The notes: generated by a model not told the origin, from the sequence alone. DNA of 8,714 nt from an uncultured Clostridia bacterium (GCA_947623775.1 CANQHL010000052.1:1-8714); one strand, 5' to 3'; shown: positions 1 to 8,011, numbered from the stretch's first letter. Numbers and translations: made by a program.

Positions 1-893
1 TCATCAAAAATAATAGTTGAGGCTCTAAAAAAATATTCGCCATTTATTTTTTCTCCATAAATTTTTCTTTGAATAACTCTATCGTTGCCATAAACCTCCC
101 AAATACAATAAGCAGTATCATGTAATGTCATTTCTGGTGTATCAATAACTACTTTATTACTATTTATATCAAATCTCAATGTTGGTTTTTTATATATTGA
201 AGATATATACCTATTATAGATGTTTGCTCTATATTTACACCAATTAATGAGTCCTTCTTGAAAAGGAATTGGCAGAATTGAGGTTTCATCTATTATTTCA
301 TTTTTGTCTTTTATGGCACTAATAATTTCAAAAATAAAATCATTTAATAGTCCATTTTCATTTAATAGCTCAACATATCTTTTTACATTTTTAGTGGAAT
401 ATCGAAATGTATATATTGCTTCTTCGGCTAAATCATTATAAGAAATATCTTGTGATAACATTGGTTCGAGATTGTCCAAAAAATTGTTTATAAGATTATT
501 GGGAAGTCCAGAATGGGCAGCAAGATTTTTGTAACTATCCTCTTTTAAATTTTTAAATTTATTCAAACTGTATAAGGAAACTGTGCGGTCAAATACATTG
601 ACTAATATTTCCCTCTTATTCGGTTGTGATATATTTGTCAATCTTTCCACCGCCTGCCAGAAGCCGCCTTCTCTATCGTTATAGAAATACTTTGCTGTGC
701 TAACAAGAAAAATTGTTATTGTTTCCTTAAAATCATATGCATCTGCAAATGACATGTAACTTGAAAGATAAATTAACTTTTTGCCAACTTCGATTGTTTC
801 TTCTTGAGAAAATATAACCTTTTCTATCAATTCGTAATTTTCGAGTTTTGAAAGTTTTTCTTTGCAAACCTGGTTTATTTCTTCTAAGTTCAT
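1..893 (-). CDS. Unrecognised soluble protein, 3' end cut by window edge
   Basis: The reading frame is open from an ATG at 893 to the window edge without a stop: 297 codons plus 2 bases. The start is supported by AAAGGAG (902-908) with 8 bases spacing, and an extended -10 promoter lies about 90 bases upstream. I do not recognise the family. Residues 1 to about 235 look mostly alpha-helical, with no signal peptide or membrane segment. They include an aromatic-rich stretch (STAKYFYNDREGGFWQAV, about 65-82). From about residue 238 the sequence becomes beta-rich, with alternating hydrophobic residues and a Trp at 265. No catalytic motif is visible. The gene sits beyond a terminator, so it is a separate transcription unit from the ftsH pair, and its base composition resembles its neighbours. 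A role cannot be inferred; the missing C-terminus may hold the diagnostic domain. Confidence 0.85.
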   Translation of the reverse strand, partial: MNLEEINQVCKEKLSKLENYELIEKVIFSQEETIEVGKKLIYLSSYMSFADAYDFKETITIFLVSTAKYFYNDREGGFWQAVERLTNISQPNKREILVNVFDRTVSLYSLNKFKNLKEDSYKNLAAHSGLPNNLINNFLDNLEPMLSQDISYNDLAEEAIYTFRYSTKNVKRYVELLNENGLLNDFIFEIISAIKDKNEIIDETSILPIPFQEGLINWCKYRANIYNRYISSIYKKPTLRFDINSNKVVIDTPEMTLHDTAYCIWEVYGNDRVIQRKIYGEKINGEYFFRASTIIFD

Positions 894-983
894 ATCCAAT
901 TCTCCTTTGCTTTCGTATTTCCCCGACTATGTTATTATATTTATACCATTCTAAAATTCCTTTAAATTCATAAAACTATAGTT

Positions 984-1012
984 ATTATAACATACTTTCC
1001 TAAAATTTGTAT
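984..1012 (-). promoter_or_regulatory. Probable sigma-A extended -10 promoter for the gene ending at the window edge
   Basis: On the minus strand TGTTATAAT occurs (984-992), a perfect extended -10 (TG-n-TATAAT). The hexamer 17 bases upstream (1007-1012, ATACAA) matches TTGACA poorly, which is common for extended -10 promoters. Predicted transcription start is near 977, giving a leader of about 85 bases. I see no riboswitch-like structure in that leader. Confidence 0.6.
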
Positions 1013-1040
1013 AGATTTTTTGGTATTAATAAAATTTATT

Positions 1041-1077
1041 AAAAAAAAGAATAGTCAACAAATTTAACTATTCTTTT
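1041..1077 (-). terminator. Rho-independent terminator closing the ftsH transcription unit
   Basis: A perfect 11-bp inverted repeat (arms 1045-1055 and 1067-1077, core AGAATAGT/ACTATTCT) with an 11-base loop is followed on the minus strand by a run of eight U residues (1048-1041), four of which form the base of the stem. It lies about 45 bases after the stop codon of the gene at 1123-1848 and before the promoter of the next gene. The stem has only two G-C pairs, so termination may be incomplete. An A-rich run on the other side could allow weak bidirectional action. Confidence 0.8.
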
Positions 1078-1122
1078 AAATTTTTACTAGTTTCAAAAGT
1101 TTGTGCCCTTGGAGTGATTTTT

Positions 1123-1848
1123 TTATTTTGAAAATTCTGCAACATATTGATATAAACTATATGTGTTTACCTTGACTTTTACCTCGGTAATTCTTCCTGT
1201 AAGATAGCCGTCTGTGGCAAGAAGTAATGTTACTTCATGTTCTTGATTTGTATCATAAATATTAAAATACATTTCGTTAAACGTAAGAGTATAACTTGGA
1301 GACCATACTGACTTATATTCTGAGCCATCTTTATTTAATAGTTTTATATCATGATCATATTTAATTCTTATATAACTTGTATTTAATCTATTTTTTAATT
1401 CGCTGCTTTGTCCAGTCTTGGCAGATGTTGACGAATAGAAACTAGATGTTGTTTCGTTGATATCATACCCTTTAAGTCTCCCTGTGAACATTGCAGTTAA
1501 CAATTGTGTTTTAAATATGCTATTTACACGATTATTAAACTCCTCATATTCTGGATCTGTTTGTTCTAAATTGAGTGATGGTTCTCCTGTTTCCAAATAT
1601 ATATCGTAGGTTAATGGGTTGTTTTCAATGAACTTTGGTTTTGTATCAATCTTAATACATGCCAATATAATTATAACCAACGAAATCAGCAATGTAAAAC
1701 CGGAAATTAAAGAAAAGGTTATAATTTTTTTTCTCTTTCTTTTTGCCAAATATTCGTCACTAACACTGTTTAACACATCATTTTCATCATTTTTGACTTC
1801 TTGGACAAGTTCTTGCTCTTGTTTTTCTACTTTAACCGTCTCTTCCAT
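1123..1848 (-). CDS. Single-pass membrane protein of unknown function, coupled to ftsH
   Basis: 241 residues; family not recognised. The N-terminal 34 residues are highly charged and mostly acidic, then comes a basic cluster KRKRKK (36-41) and one hydrophobic segment at about 42-65. By the positive-inside rule the N-terminus is cytoplasmic and residues about 66-241 lie outside. The outer domain looks alpha then beta: a short helical part around 98-125, a Ser/Thr-rich stretch (133-149), and alternating hydrophobic strands to the C-terminus. No cysteines occur outside the membrane segment. The ATG at 1848 is only 2 bases after the ftsH TAG, and its ribosome binding site (AAAGGGG) lies within the last ftsH codons, so translation is coupled. 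This placement suggests, but does not prove, a partner, regulator or adaptor of FtsH. The gene is last before a terminator. Confidence 0.9.
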   Translation of the reverse strand: MEETVKVEKQEQELVQEVKNDENDVLNSVSDEYLAKRKRKKIITFSLISGFTLLISLVIIILACIKIDTKPKFIENNPLTYDIYLETGEPSLNLEQTDPEYEEFNNRVNSIFKTQLLTAMFTGRLKGYDINETTSSFYSSTSAKTGQSSELKNRLNTSYIRIKYDHDIKLLNKDGSEYKSVWSPSYTLTFNEMYFNIYDTNQEHEVTLLLATDGYLTGRITEVKVKVNTYSLYQYVAEFSK

Positions 1849-1850
1849 TT

Positions 1851-4115
1851 CTATTCCCCTTTCTTGTCATCGTCACCATTTGGAGTGTCCTGTTTCTTAT
1901 CATCTTGTTTATTTATTTCTTGTTGAGGCTCGTTTTCTGCAAGTTTAGTCTGTTCATTGGTTTGCTCCGGTTTATCGACTGTTTCACTGTGTAAATCTTT
2001 GCCCTGTTGAATATTTACTGTTATATTATTGTCTTCAGTTACTTTATCGAGTTCTTTCTGGAAATTGCTTTTAATTGAATCAAACTCTTCCTGAGTTATC
2101 ACTCCATTTGCCAAAAGTCTTTCGCCCTCTCGCAGCTTATTTTCAAGAACTCTTCTTCTTTCATCTTCAATTTGTTGTTTTTTAATTAGTTCTTCTTTTT
2201 CTTGCTGAGCCTTTCTCTTCTCTTCCATATGTTTGCCAACTTCTTCAGCACTCTTGCCCTCCGCAAGCATATCAACCTCTTCTTTGTTTATTGTTTCTTG
2301 TTCAAGAAGAAGTTTTGCCATTTCATTAAGAAAGTCCATATGCTCACTCAAGATTTTCTTTGCGCGTGCATAATTATAGTCAAGAATTTCTTTGATTTCA
2401 TCGTCTGCCTCTGCTGCTAACTTTTCAGAAAAATCATTTTTTGTTTGATAATCTCTTCCAATGAAAAGTTGTTCGGACGAATCAAGACTGATAAATCCAA
2501 GTTTTTTGCTCATTCCGTAGTTATATACCATACTTCTAGCAACTTTGCTTGCTTGACGTATATCACTTGAAGCACCTGTTGTTATATCTTTAAATATAAG
2601 TTCTTCAGCAATTCTTCCACCCATGCAAACGGCTATTTCATCCATAAGATAGTTATAAGTTCTGTATGAATTATCATTTTCAGGACGTTGCATTGTGTAT
2701 CCACCTGCCATTCCGCGAGGTATGATTGAAACTTCTTGCACTTCGTCTGTGTTCTTTAAAAGTTTAGCAAGGATAGCATGCCCAGACTCGTGATATGCTG
2801 TTATCTTTTTATCCCTTTCTGTAACAAGTCTGCTTTTCTTTTGAGGACCCATTGTAACTTTGTTTATACCCTCAGTTATGTCGGTCATTGTGATTTTTGG
2901 TCTATTGTTTCTTGCAGCCAAAATTGCCGCCTCATTTAACATGTTTTCTATATCGGCTCCGGTAAATCCAACCGTAATTTTGGCAAGCGTATTGAAATCA
3001 ACGCTATCATCAATTGGCTTGTTTCTTGCGTGAATTTTTAAAATTCCCTCTCTTCCTTTAACATCAGGAATATTTACATATATTTGTCTATCAAATCTTC
3101 CTGGACGCATAAGTGCTGGGTCAAGGACGTCACTTCTGTTTGTTGCCGCCAAAATAATTATTCCCTCATTTGATTCAAATCCGTCCATTTCAACAAGAAG
3201 TTGATTTAATGTCTGTTCTCGTTCATCATTTCCACCACCAAGTCCAGCCCCCCTTTGTCGTCCTACTGCATCTATTTCATCAATAAAAACAATGCAAGGT
3301 TTGTTTTTCTTTGCTTGTTCAAAAAGGTCTCTTACTCTTGATGCACCAACACCGACAAACATTTCAACAAAATCTGAGCCGCTGATTGATATAAAAGGAA
3401 CATTTGCTTCACCAGCAACCGCTCTTGCAAGAAGTGTTTTACCTGTGCCCGGATGTCCAACCAAAAGTACACCTTTTGGAATTCTTGCACCAAGATCGGT
3501 GAATTTTTTTGGTGCCTTTAAAAATTCTACTATTTCTTTTAATTCTTCTTTCTCTTCATCTGTTCCTGCTATATCAGAAAATCTCACTTTGCTTGTTGTA
3601 TATGCTTTTGCTTTACTCTTTCCAAAGCCCATAGTTCCTTTGGCTTGAGAGCCAATTAATCTGTATATCATAAACATTATAAAAGCCGCAAAACCAATAT
3701 ACAAAACAGGATAAATCAGACTCGTCCAATTAAAACCATCAACACTTGTTGTTATTGAAATTTTATCTGCATAATCTGATTCTTTTATTGCTGAAAGAGT
3801 CTGTGCTAAAATTCCATCTCCGTACTCATAGTAAATATAATAATCTGCATATTTTGGAAATTTATTTTCATACTCAGACCCCTCAACCAAAAAGTAAATT
3901 ACATCATCTTTGTAATATACCGCTTGTAAAGTTTCTTTTTCACCATCCTTATTTTTGTGCTCTCCGCTTACAAGTTCTTCAATCTCATTTATATTTCCCT
4001 CAAGATATTCCCCTTTATATCCTCTATCCAAACTTACAAATATTATTACCAAAATTAATAATAGCAAAATTATAAAGGAATATTTTAAAAACTTGGGTTT
4101 ATTTTGTTCGTTCAC
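1851..4115 (-). CDS. ftsH: ATP-dependent zinc metalloprotease FtsH with extended C-terminal tail
   Basis: 754 residues: membrane-anchored AAA+ protease that extracts and degrades membrane and unstable cytosolic proteins. Segments: membrane helix 1 about 12-28, outer domain about 30-131, helix 2 about 132-152. The ATPase has Walker A GHPGTGKT (220-227; the usual second residue is Pro), pore motif FVGVG (253-257), Walker B IVFIDE (275-280), sensor Asn326 and second-region-of-homology Arg337/Arg340. The M41 peptidase has HESGH (442-446; HEAGH is more usual) and third zinc ligand Asp518 in TTGASSDI, so activity should be intact. After about residue 615 there is a charged coiled-coil-like stretch, a SHOCT-like segment (656-689) and a Gln/Asp/Lys-rich tail, about 100 residues longer than the roughly 640-residue B. 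subtilis and E. coli enzymes. The start is GTG, chosen for AGGAGG (4120-4125) 4 bases upstream. In B. subtilis FtsH is needed for efficient sporulation, which fits the neighbouring gerA operon, though linkage here may be coincidental. Confidence 0.97.
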   Translation of the reverse strand: MNEQNKPKFLKYSFIILLLLILVIIFVSLDRGYKGEYLEGNINEIEELVSGEHKNKDGEKETLQAVYYKDDVIYFLVEGSEYENKFPKYADYYIYYEYGDGILAQTLSAIKESDYADKISITTSVDGFNWTSLIYPVLYIGFAAFIMFMIYRLIGSQAKGTMGFGKSKAKAYTTSKVRFSDIAGTDEEKEELKEIVEFLKAPKKFTDLGARIPKGVLLVGHPGTGKTLLARAVAGEANVPFISISGSDFVEMFVGVGASRVRDLFEQAKKNKPCIVFIDEIDAVGRQRGAGLGGGNDEREQTLNQLLVEMDGFESNEGIIILAATNRSDVLDPALMRPGRFDRQIYVNIPDVKGREGILKIHARNKPIDDSVDFNTLAKITVGFTGADIENMLNEAAILAARNNRPKITMTDITEGINKVTMGPQKKSRLVTERDKKITAYHESGHAILAKLLKNTDEVQEVSIIPRGMAGGYTMQRPENDNSYRTYNYLMDEIAVCMGGRIAEELIFKDITTGASSDIRQASKVARSMVYNYGMSKKLGFISLDSSEQLFIGRDYQTKNDFSEKLAAEADDEIKEILDYNYARAKKILSEHMDFLNEMAKLLLEQETINKEEVDMLAEGKSAEEVGKHMEEKRKAQQEKEELIKKQQIEDERRRVLENKLREGERLLANGVITQEEFDSIKSNFQKELDKVTEDNNITVNIQQGKDLHSETVDKPEQTNEQTKLAENEPQQEINKQDDKKQDTPNGDDDKKGE

Positions 4116-4145
4116 AATACCTCCTATAAAATCACATTACAAGAT

Positions 4146-4174
4146 ATTGTATCACAAATTTAAATTTAAAACAA
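4146..4174 (-). promoter_or_regulatory. Probable sigma-A promoter of ftsH
   Basis: On the minus strand there is a -35-like TTGTTT (4169-4174), a 17-base spacer and -10 TACAAT (4146-4151), extended by TG one base upstream of the -10 (4153-4154). Predicted start is near 4139, giving a leader of about 24 bases before the GTG. It implies that ftsH is expressed in vegetative cells independently of the gerA operon. The 126-base gap (4116-4241) is otherwise A/T-rich and holds no other clear element. Confidence 0.65.
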
Positions 4175-4241
4175 CTTTATAAAAGCATTTTTTTGAATTT
4201 TTTATAAATATATTTTTATATTCGACAAAGAAGGCTAAATT

Positions 4242-5510
4242 TTAATCTGATTTTAACTCTAAATTTATTTTAAAATTGACGTAATCGAGAAAATCATCTT
4301 TGCTTTTTATATCTTTGATAAATTTTTTATATGCTTTTCTGTTGTCCCTAAAAAATTTATTATGTATTCCTATAACATCGGCTTTATTTTTTCTCAAAAT
4401 ATTCATTGCCTCCGTAAATTGCTTTTTAATTTCTTCATCAATTTTTTTCTTTATTTGTGGTGGCATTTCGCTGAATTCAGTGTTTACTTTAAGTCTTTCA
4501 TGCTCACCTTCAATTTCCACCAATTCCAACCCCAAAACAAGATGGGAAGAGTAAATCGGAACACCATTTTGAAATTTTGTCGCAGTGTTTATTCTTTTTC
4601 GTTTTATTCGATAGGAAAAATCATATTTTCCCCCATTATAATCGACATCTTTCACAGTGACTATTTGGTTTACCGATTTTCTATTTAATAAATTTATACC
4701 ATTCAAATGATTTGCCGAAAGTTTTTCAACAAGTTTTCCGCTTTTTAACAACACCGCTTCACCATTGTTGGTGATTTGTTTTTGAGATTGTCCAGAGCCG
4801 CCACCTTGTTTGCCGCCACTTTCTCCGCCTGAAGTATCGCTTCCTTCATCAACTTGTGTTGACCCACCTTGACCGGTTGATTGTGCCGAACCGCCTTTAT
4901 CTCCCTCTTTATCTGTTAAAGACAAGTAACCTATCAGTGATGCCGAACTTCGTGAATAATATCCTTTGTAAAACGCTTCCAATGATGTGTCTGAGATATA
5001 TAGATTTTCTGCATTATATGCGATTATTTCGTCAAGTTGAAGTCCGACTGTGCTTTGTAGAGATGATGAAGTTGTCAAAATTTCTTTTGCAGGCGAACTT
5101 GTACATACAAATATTGTATTTTCAGACAAAGATGCAAAACGGCTTAAATAGTCAATGTGTTTTGAAACATCATCTTCCAGCAACTTTTCATTAACAACTG
5201 TGGTTTTTGCATGAGACAACCCTATTTTTCTTCCCATGACTATTTCAGCATTATATAAGGATTTCGCAATTGTTTCACCCTTGCCTGATATAACAGAATT
5301 TTTCTGCGTATATGATTGTTCAGGGGTCGGGATAAAAGTCAAAAAAGAAATTTCATATTCGTCCTCATCTTTATCTATTCCAATTGCTATCACCACACCA
5401 CGTTCTCGATTTTGCCCTGGCGAAACAAGTGCAGGAGGCATAAAAACCAACATTATCACCAAAAGCACTATTAACATGGGATTTTTCTTAAATTCTTTAA
5501 GAAGTCGCAT
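4242..5510 (-). CDS. gerAC: Spore germination protein, GerAC family (germinant receptor C subunit), no lipobox
   Basis: 422 residues; the C subunit of a GerA-type germinant receptor, normally a lipoprotein on the outer face of the spore inner membrane. The family is recognised from VVIAIGIDKD (39-48) early in the chain, NGEAVLLKSGKLVEKLS (249-265) opening the C-terminal domain, and ADVIGI plus NKFFRDN near the end. Position after gerAA and gerAB agrees. Residues 12-29 form a hydrophobic N-terminal segment, but the lipobox Cys expected at its end is absent: the sequence reads PPALVSPGQNRER, and the only cysteine in the protein is Cys136. It may therefore be held by an uncleaved anchor. Residues about 201-245 form a Gly/Ser-rich linker between domains. 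The start overlaps the gerAB end by 14 bases, and GGAGG (5515-5519) lies 4 bases before the ATG, so the genes are translationally coupled. No convincing terminator follows. Confidence 0.93.
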   Translation of the reverse strand: MRLLKEFKKNPMLIVLLVIMLVFMPPALVSPGQNRERGVVIAIGIDKDEDEYEISFLTFIPTPEQSYTQKNSVISGKGETIAKSLYNAEIVMGRKIGLSHAKTTVVNEKLLEDDVSKHIDYLSRFASLSENTIFVCTSSPAKEILTTSSSLQSTVGLQLDEIIAYNAENLYISDTSLEAFYKGYYSRSSASLIGYLSLTDKEGDKGGSAQSTGQGGSTQVDEGSDTSGGESGGKQGGGSGQSQKQITNNGEAVLLKSGKLVEKLSANHLNGINLLNRKSVNQIVTVKDVDYNGGKYDFSYRIKRKRINTATKFQNGVPIYSSHLVLGLELVEIEGEHERLKVNTEFSEMPPQIKKKIDEEIKKQFTEAMNILRKNKADVIGIHNKFFRDNRKAYKKFIKDIKSKDDFLDYVNFKINLELKSD

Positions 5511-6579
5511 TTTTCCTCCCCTTGACCCTTGATATTATCCACACTATCAAAGGAAAAACGAAATTTGCAAATATGCCAAATGGAGCAAAATACTTAACTG
5601 TTGCATCTACTATAACCTCATAATTTCCTATCACCAAATAATATAAAAGCAAAAACAGCAAGTCAAAAATTAATGCCGCATACCATTTATCCATAAGTGG
5701 AAAAATTTTCAAAACGCCATCACAAAACGCATAACAAAATATCTCCATCTGAAAAATCGTGGAAAGAAGCAGAGTCACTATTGCTATAACATCAAGTCTA
5801 CCTATTGCATTAAACCGAACGGAATATGCAAGCAAGTCTGCAAGTGCATCATTGTGCATAAATGATGTCAACTCATATTTTGCATAAAATAAAGTAAATA
5901 AAGTAATAACCAATATAAATGATAATATAGTATAGAAATACAATCTTTTTTCTTGCTCTTTTTTGTAATCTATTTTATCAACAATCATAAATAGAAAAAT
6001 AAAATCTCCAAAAGGAAACGCAAATTTATAAACAGAACTGAATATCTTTCCCGCAGACGCCACAAAAAAGTCCGGTATCGAAAGTGGAGTGTATACCGCT
6101 ATTCCTAAACAGAACAAAAATCCGGTCAATATAACCACCGAAAAGAGTTCCATTGTTCTTGCAATTGGCTTTAAACCGGAAATGGCTGCATGATTCATTA
6201 TTGGTAAAAAAGTTATGAGTGCTATCGCAACAAATTCCTCTTGATAAATCTGCTCTTTAAAGTATACATAGACGATTGAAAACGTTAAAATTGCCTTTAT
6301 CATCATGTAAAATAAAAACACCATATATATAATGATTGCAACTGCTTTTGATAAATATTTTTGTAATATATCAAACAAATGTTCTTCGGGAAATTTGCTC
6401 TTTAACTTTAACAAAATAGGAAGTGAAATGAACTCTAAAGCCAACATAATTATCAGTGATATAACTGCATCACCCTTTACAAAATCAAACATAAGTGCAG
6501 GCAAAAGTAATATTTTATTTGAAAAGACAAGTATTAAGATTATTATCCCAGCCTGTCTCATCGATATTTTATTTTTCAT
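5497..6579 (-). CDS. gerAB: Spore germination permease-like protein, GerAB family (germinant receptor B subunit)
   Basis: 360 residues of almost continuous hydrophobic helices, about ten, as expected for the endospore germination permeases of the APC superfamily. This subunit sits in the spore inner membrane and in studied receptors holds the germinant-binding pocket. Family hallmarks are the N-terminal ISMRQAGIIIL, the loop PIMNHAAISGLKPIARTMELF (split about 126-146) and RFNAIGRLDVIAI (255-267). Charges are confined to short loops and to the basic tail RVKGRK (351-356). Length is normal. The start ATG at 6579 is preceded by a near-perfect ribosome binding site GGAGGTGA (6583-6590) that lies inside the end of gerAA; the two frames overlap by 11 bases. 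The germinant cannot be predicted from the sequence alone; amino acids are the usual ligands in this family. Confidence 0.95.
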   Translation of the reverse strand: MKNKISMRQAGIIILILVFSNKILLLPALMFDFVKGDAVISLIIMLALEFISLPILLKLKSKFPEEHLFDILQKYLSKAVAIIIYMVFLFYMMIKAILTFSIVYVYFKEQIYQEEFVAIALITFLPIMNHAAISGLKPIARTMELFSVVILTGFLFCLGIAVYTPLSIPDFFVASAGKIFSSVYKFAFPFGDFIFLFMIVDKIDYKKEQEKRLYFYTILSFILVITLFTLFYAKYELTSFMHNDALADLLAYSVRFNAIGRLDVIAIVTLLLSTIFQMEIFCYAFCDGVLKIFPLMDKWYAALIFDLLFLLLYYLVIGNYEVIVDATVKYFAPFGIFANFVFPLIVWIISRVKGRKNATS

Positions 6580-8011
6580 CTTTCACCTCCACTTTTTTGC
6601 TCTTTTTCGGGGAAAACGATTTCGGTAGTTTATCCATTTGTGTCGGCGCTGATGTTATTAACGCATCTTTTAAATCAGATGGTATTCTTGGACTGTATGG
6701 AGCAAGATATGGCGTTCCATAACTATCTATTTTATTTAAATAATTCACCATATATATTAGGCCTGCTACAACTCCCATAACGCCAAGTGAACCACCAAGA
6801 ATAATAAATATCACCTGCAACACTGTTATCTGCGAAGCCTGCTCTGGTATGGTGTATAATGATATTTTAGATAATGCCACAATGATAACTCCCGGAGGTG
6901 ATATAAGTCCTGCTTTTATTCCGGTATCACCAAGAATAAGTGCACCCACAACCGAGGTGGCAAGTCCTAAATAACTTGGTAGTCGCAAACTTACTTCATA
7001 CAATATTTGAAATAATAAGAAAATAAATATTATCTCTAAAAATGGAGTAAATGGCAAGCCTAGTGTGGTGTCTGCTATCGTTATCAAAAAATTTAATGGG
7101 AGGATATTGTAATGATATATCTGCAATGCAAGATAAGCACCCGGCGACAATATTGCTATTAAAAGCCCCATTAGTCTCATTATTCTTACAAGGCTTGAAT
7201 AATGATGATTTGTATAATAATCATTACTATTTTGCAAATCTTCGAGAATTATAAATGGCACAGTGAGAACAATAGGCGAATTATCAACTATTATTGCAAC
7301 CTTTCCCTCCAATATTTTGGATACCACTATATCAGGTTTTTCCGCTCCCCCTATTTGCTTAAACAGTGAATCTGGGCGTTCTTCCAAAAACGATAATATG
7401 TAATAGGAATCAACAACACCATTAATCTTTATATTTTTTAACTTTTTATAAACATCTTTTACTAATTTATCATTTGCAACGTCTTTTAAAAAACACATTA
7501 TAACTTTATTTTTAGTCTCAGTGCCTATCTCCAAACTTTTAATTACAAGATTGTCTGTTTTAAGTCTTCTTCTTATAAGAGTTATATTTGTTTGCAAGTC
7601 CTCAACAAATCCCTCTCGAGGGCCTTGAATAACCGGTGATGTCGGAGGTTCTGTTGGCACTCTTGTGGGGAATTTAAACAAATCAACCGCAATTATTTTG
7701 TCAGAAAAGTTTGTAAATATCACCACGCGTCCATTTAATATTTCATTTATTACCTTATCTTCCTCAATATCTTTGACTTCGGAACACTTTATTATTTTAT
7801 TTTTAAGTATATCAATACTTAAATCATCTTCATATGTTTGCAATGGCAAAAAAATTGCATTTGACAACAATTCTTGATCTATAATGCTTTTCAAAAATAT
7901 CATGCAAATTTTTTGCTCACCCTTTTCATAAATCCTATTTGAATAATCAACGCTATCATTCAAGCGTTCCTTATACTCTTCAAGTTTTTCTTCAACATTA
8001 AAATAAGACAT
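6569..8011 (-). CDS. gerAA: Spore germination protein, GerAA family (germinant receptor A subunit)
   Basis: 480 residues; the A subunit of a GerA-type receptor, a family recently shown to form oligomeric ion channels in the spore inner membrane. The N-terminal cytosolic region (about 1-270) carries the family block GPREGFVEDLQTNITLIRRR (130-149), followed by EKPDIVVSKILEGKVAIIVD (224-243) and DYY (264-266). Hydrophobic helices then occupy about 278-300, 322-340, 350-368, 372-390 and 398-424, including SPGAYLALQIYH and GDTGIKAGLISPPGVIIVAL. The end is DSYGTPYLAPYSP (429-441) plus a lysine-rich tail. Length and order are typical. The start ATG at 8011 is supported by AAAGGTGG (8016-8023), which lies 4 bases upstream; the next Met is at residue 37. 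This site sits in the loop of a perfect inverted repeat. A forespore-type promoter overlaps the same region. It is the first gene of gerAA-gerAB-gerAC. Confidence 0.96.
   Translation of the reverse strand: MSYFNVEEKLEEYKERLNDSVDYSNRIYEKGEQKICMIFLKSIIDQELLSNAIFLPLQTYEDDLSIDILKNKIIKCSEVKDIEEDKVINEILNGRVVIFTNFSDKIIAVDLFKFPTRVPTEPPTSPVIQGPREGFVEDLQTNITLIRRRLKTDNLVIKSLEIGTETKNKVIMCFLKDVANDKLVKDVYKKLKNIKINGVVDSYYILSFLEERPDSLFKQIGGAEKPDIVVSKILEGKVAIIVDNSPIVLTVPFIILEDLQNSNDYYTNHHYSSLVRIMRLMGLLIAILSPGAYLALQIYHYNILPLNFLITIADTTLGLPFTPFLEIIFIFLLFQILYEVSLRLPSYLGLATSVVGALILGDTGIKAGLISPPGVIIVALSKISLYTIPEQASQITVLQVIFIILGGSLGVMGVVAGLIYMVNYLNKIDSYGTPYLAPYSPRIPSDLKDALITSAPTQMDKLPKSFSPKKSKKVEVKDEK
6583..6590 (-). 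promoter_or_regulatory. Strong ribosome binding site of gerAB inside the gerAA frame
   Basis: GGAGGTGA is a near-perfect complement of the 16S rRNA 3' end and lies 3 bases before the gerAB ATG. It is within the codons for the charged gerAA tail, so the overlap supports coupled, roughly stoichiometric synthesis of the A and B subunits. Confidence 0.85.

Noticed and set aside
1..893. Assignment of the left-edge gene to an antiphage defence family
   Set aside because: The helical-plus-beta layout gave a vague resemblance only; no diagnostic motif is visible and no neighbouring defence gene lies in the window.
3292..3648. Plus-strand open frame of 118 codons within ftsH, and similar plus-strand frames elsewhere (for example 1619-1948, 6332-6628)
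   Set aside because: They lie antisense to clearly conserved genes, have no convincing ribosome binding site, and their sequences are the reverse of strongly patterned coding regions.
4155..4168. AAATTT-type repeats upstream of ftsH as an operator
   Set aside because: Short A/T repeats are expected by chance at this base composition, and they lie within the promoter spacer without further symmetry.
4175..4241. Terminator after gerAC
   Set aside because: Only A/T-only imperfect hairpins such as TATAAA/TTTATA are present, without a stable G-C stem. Read-through from gerAC into ftsH remains possible.
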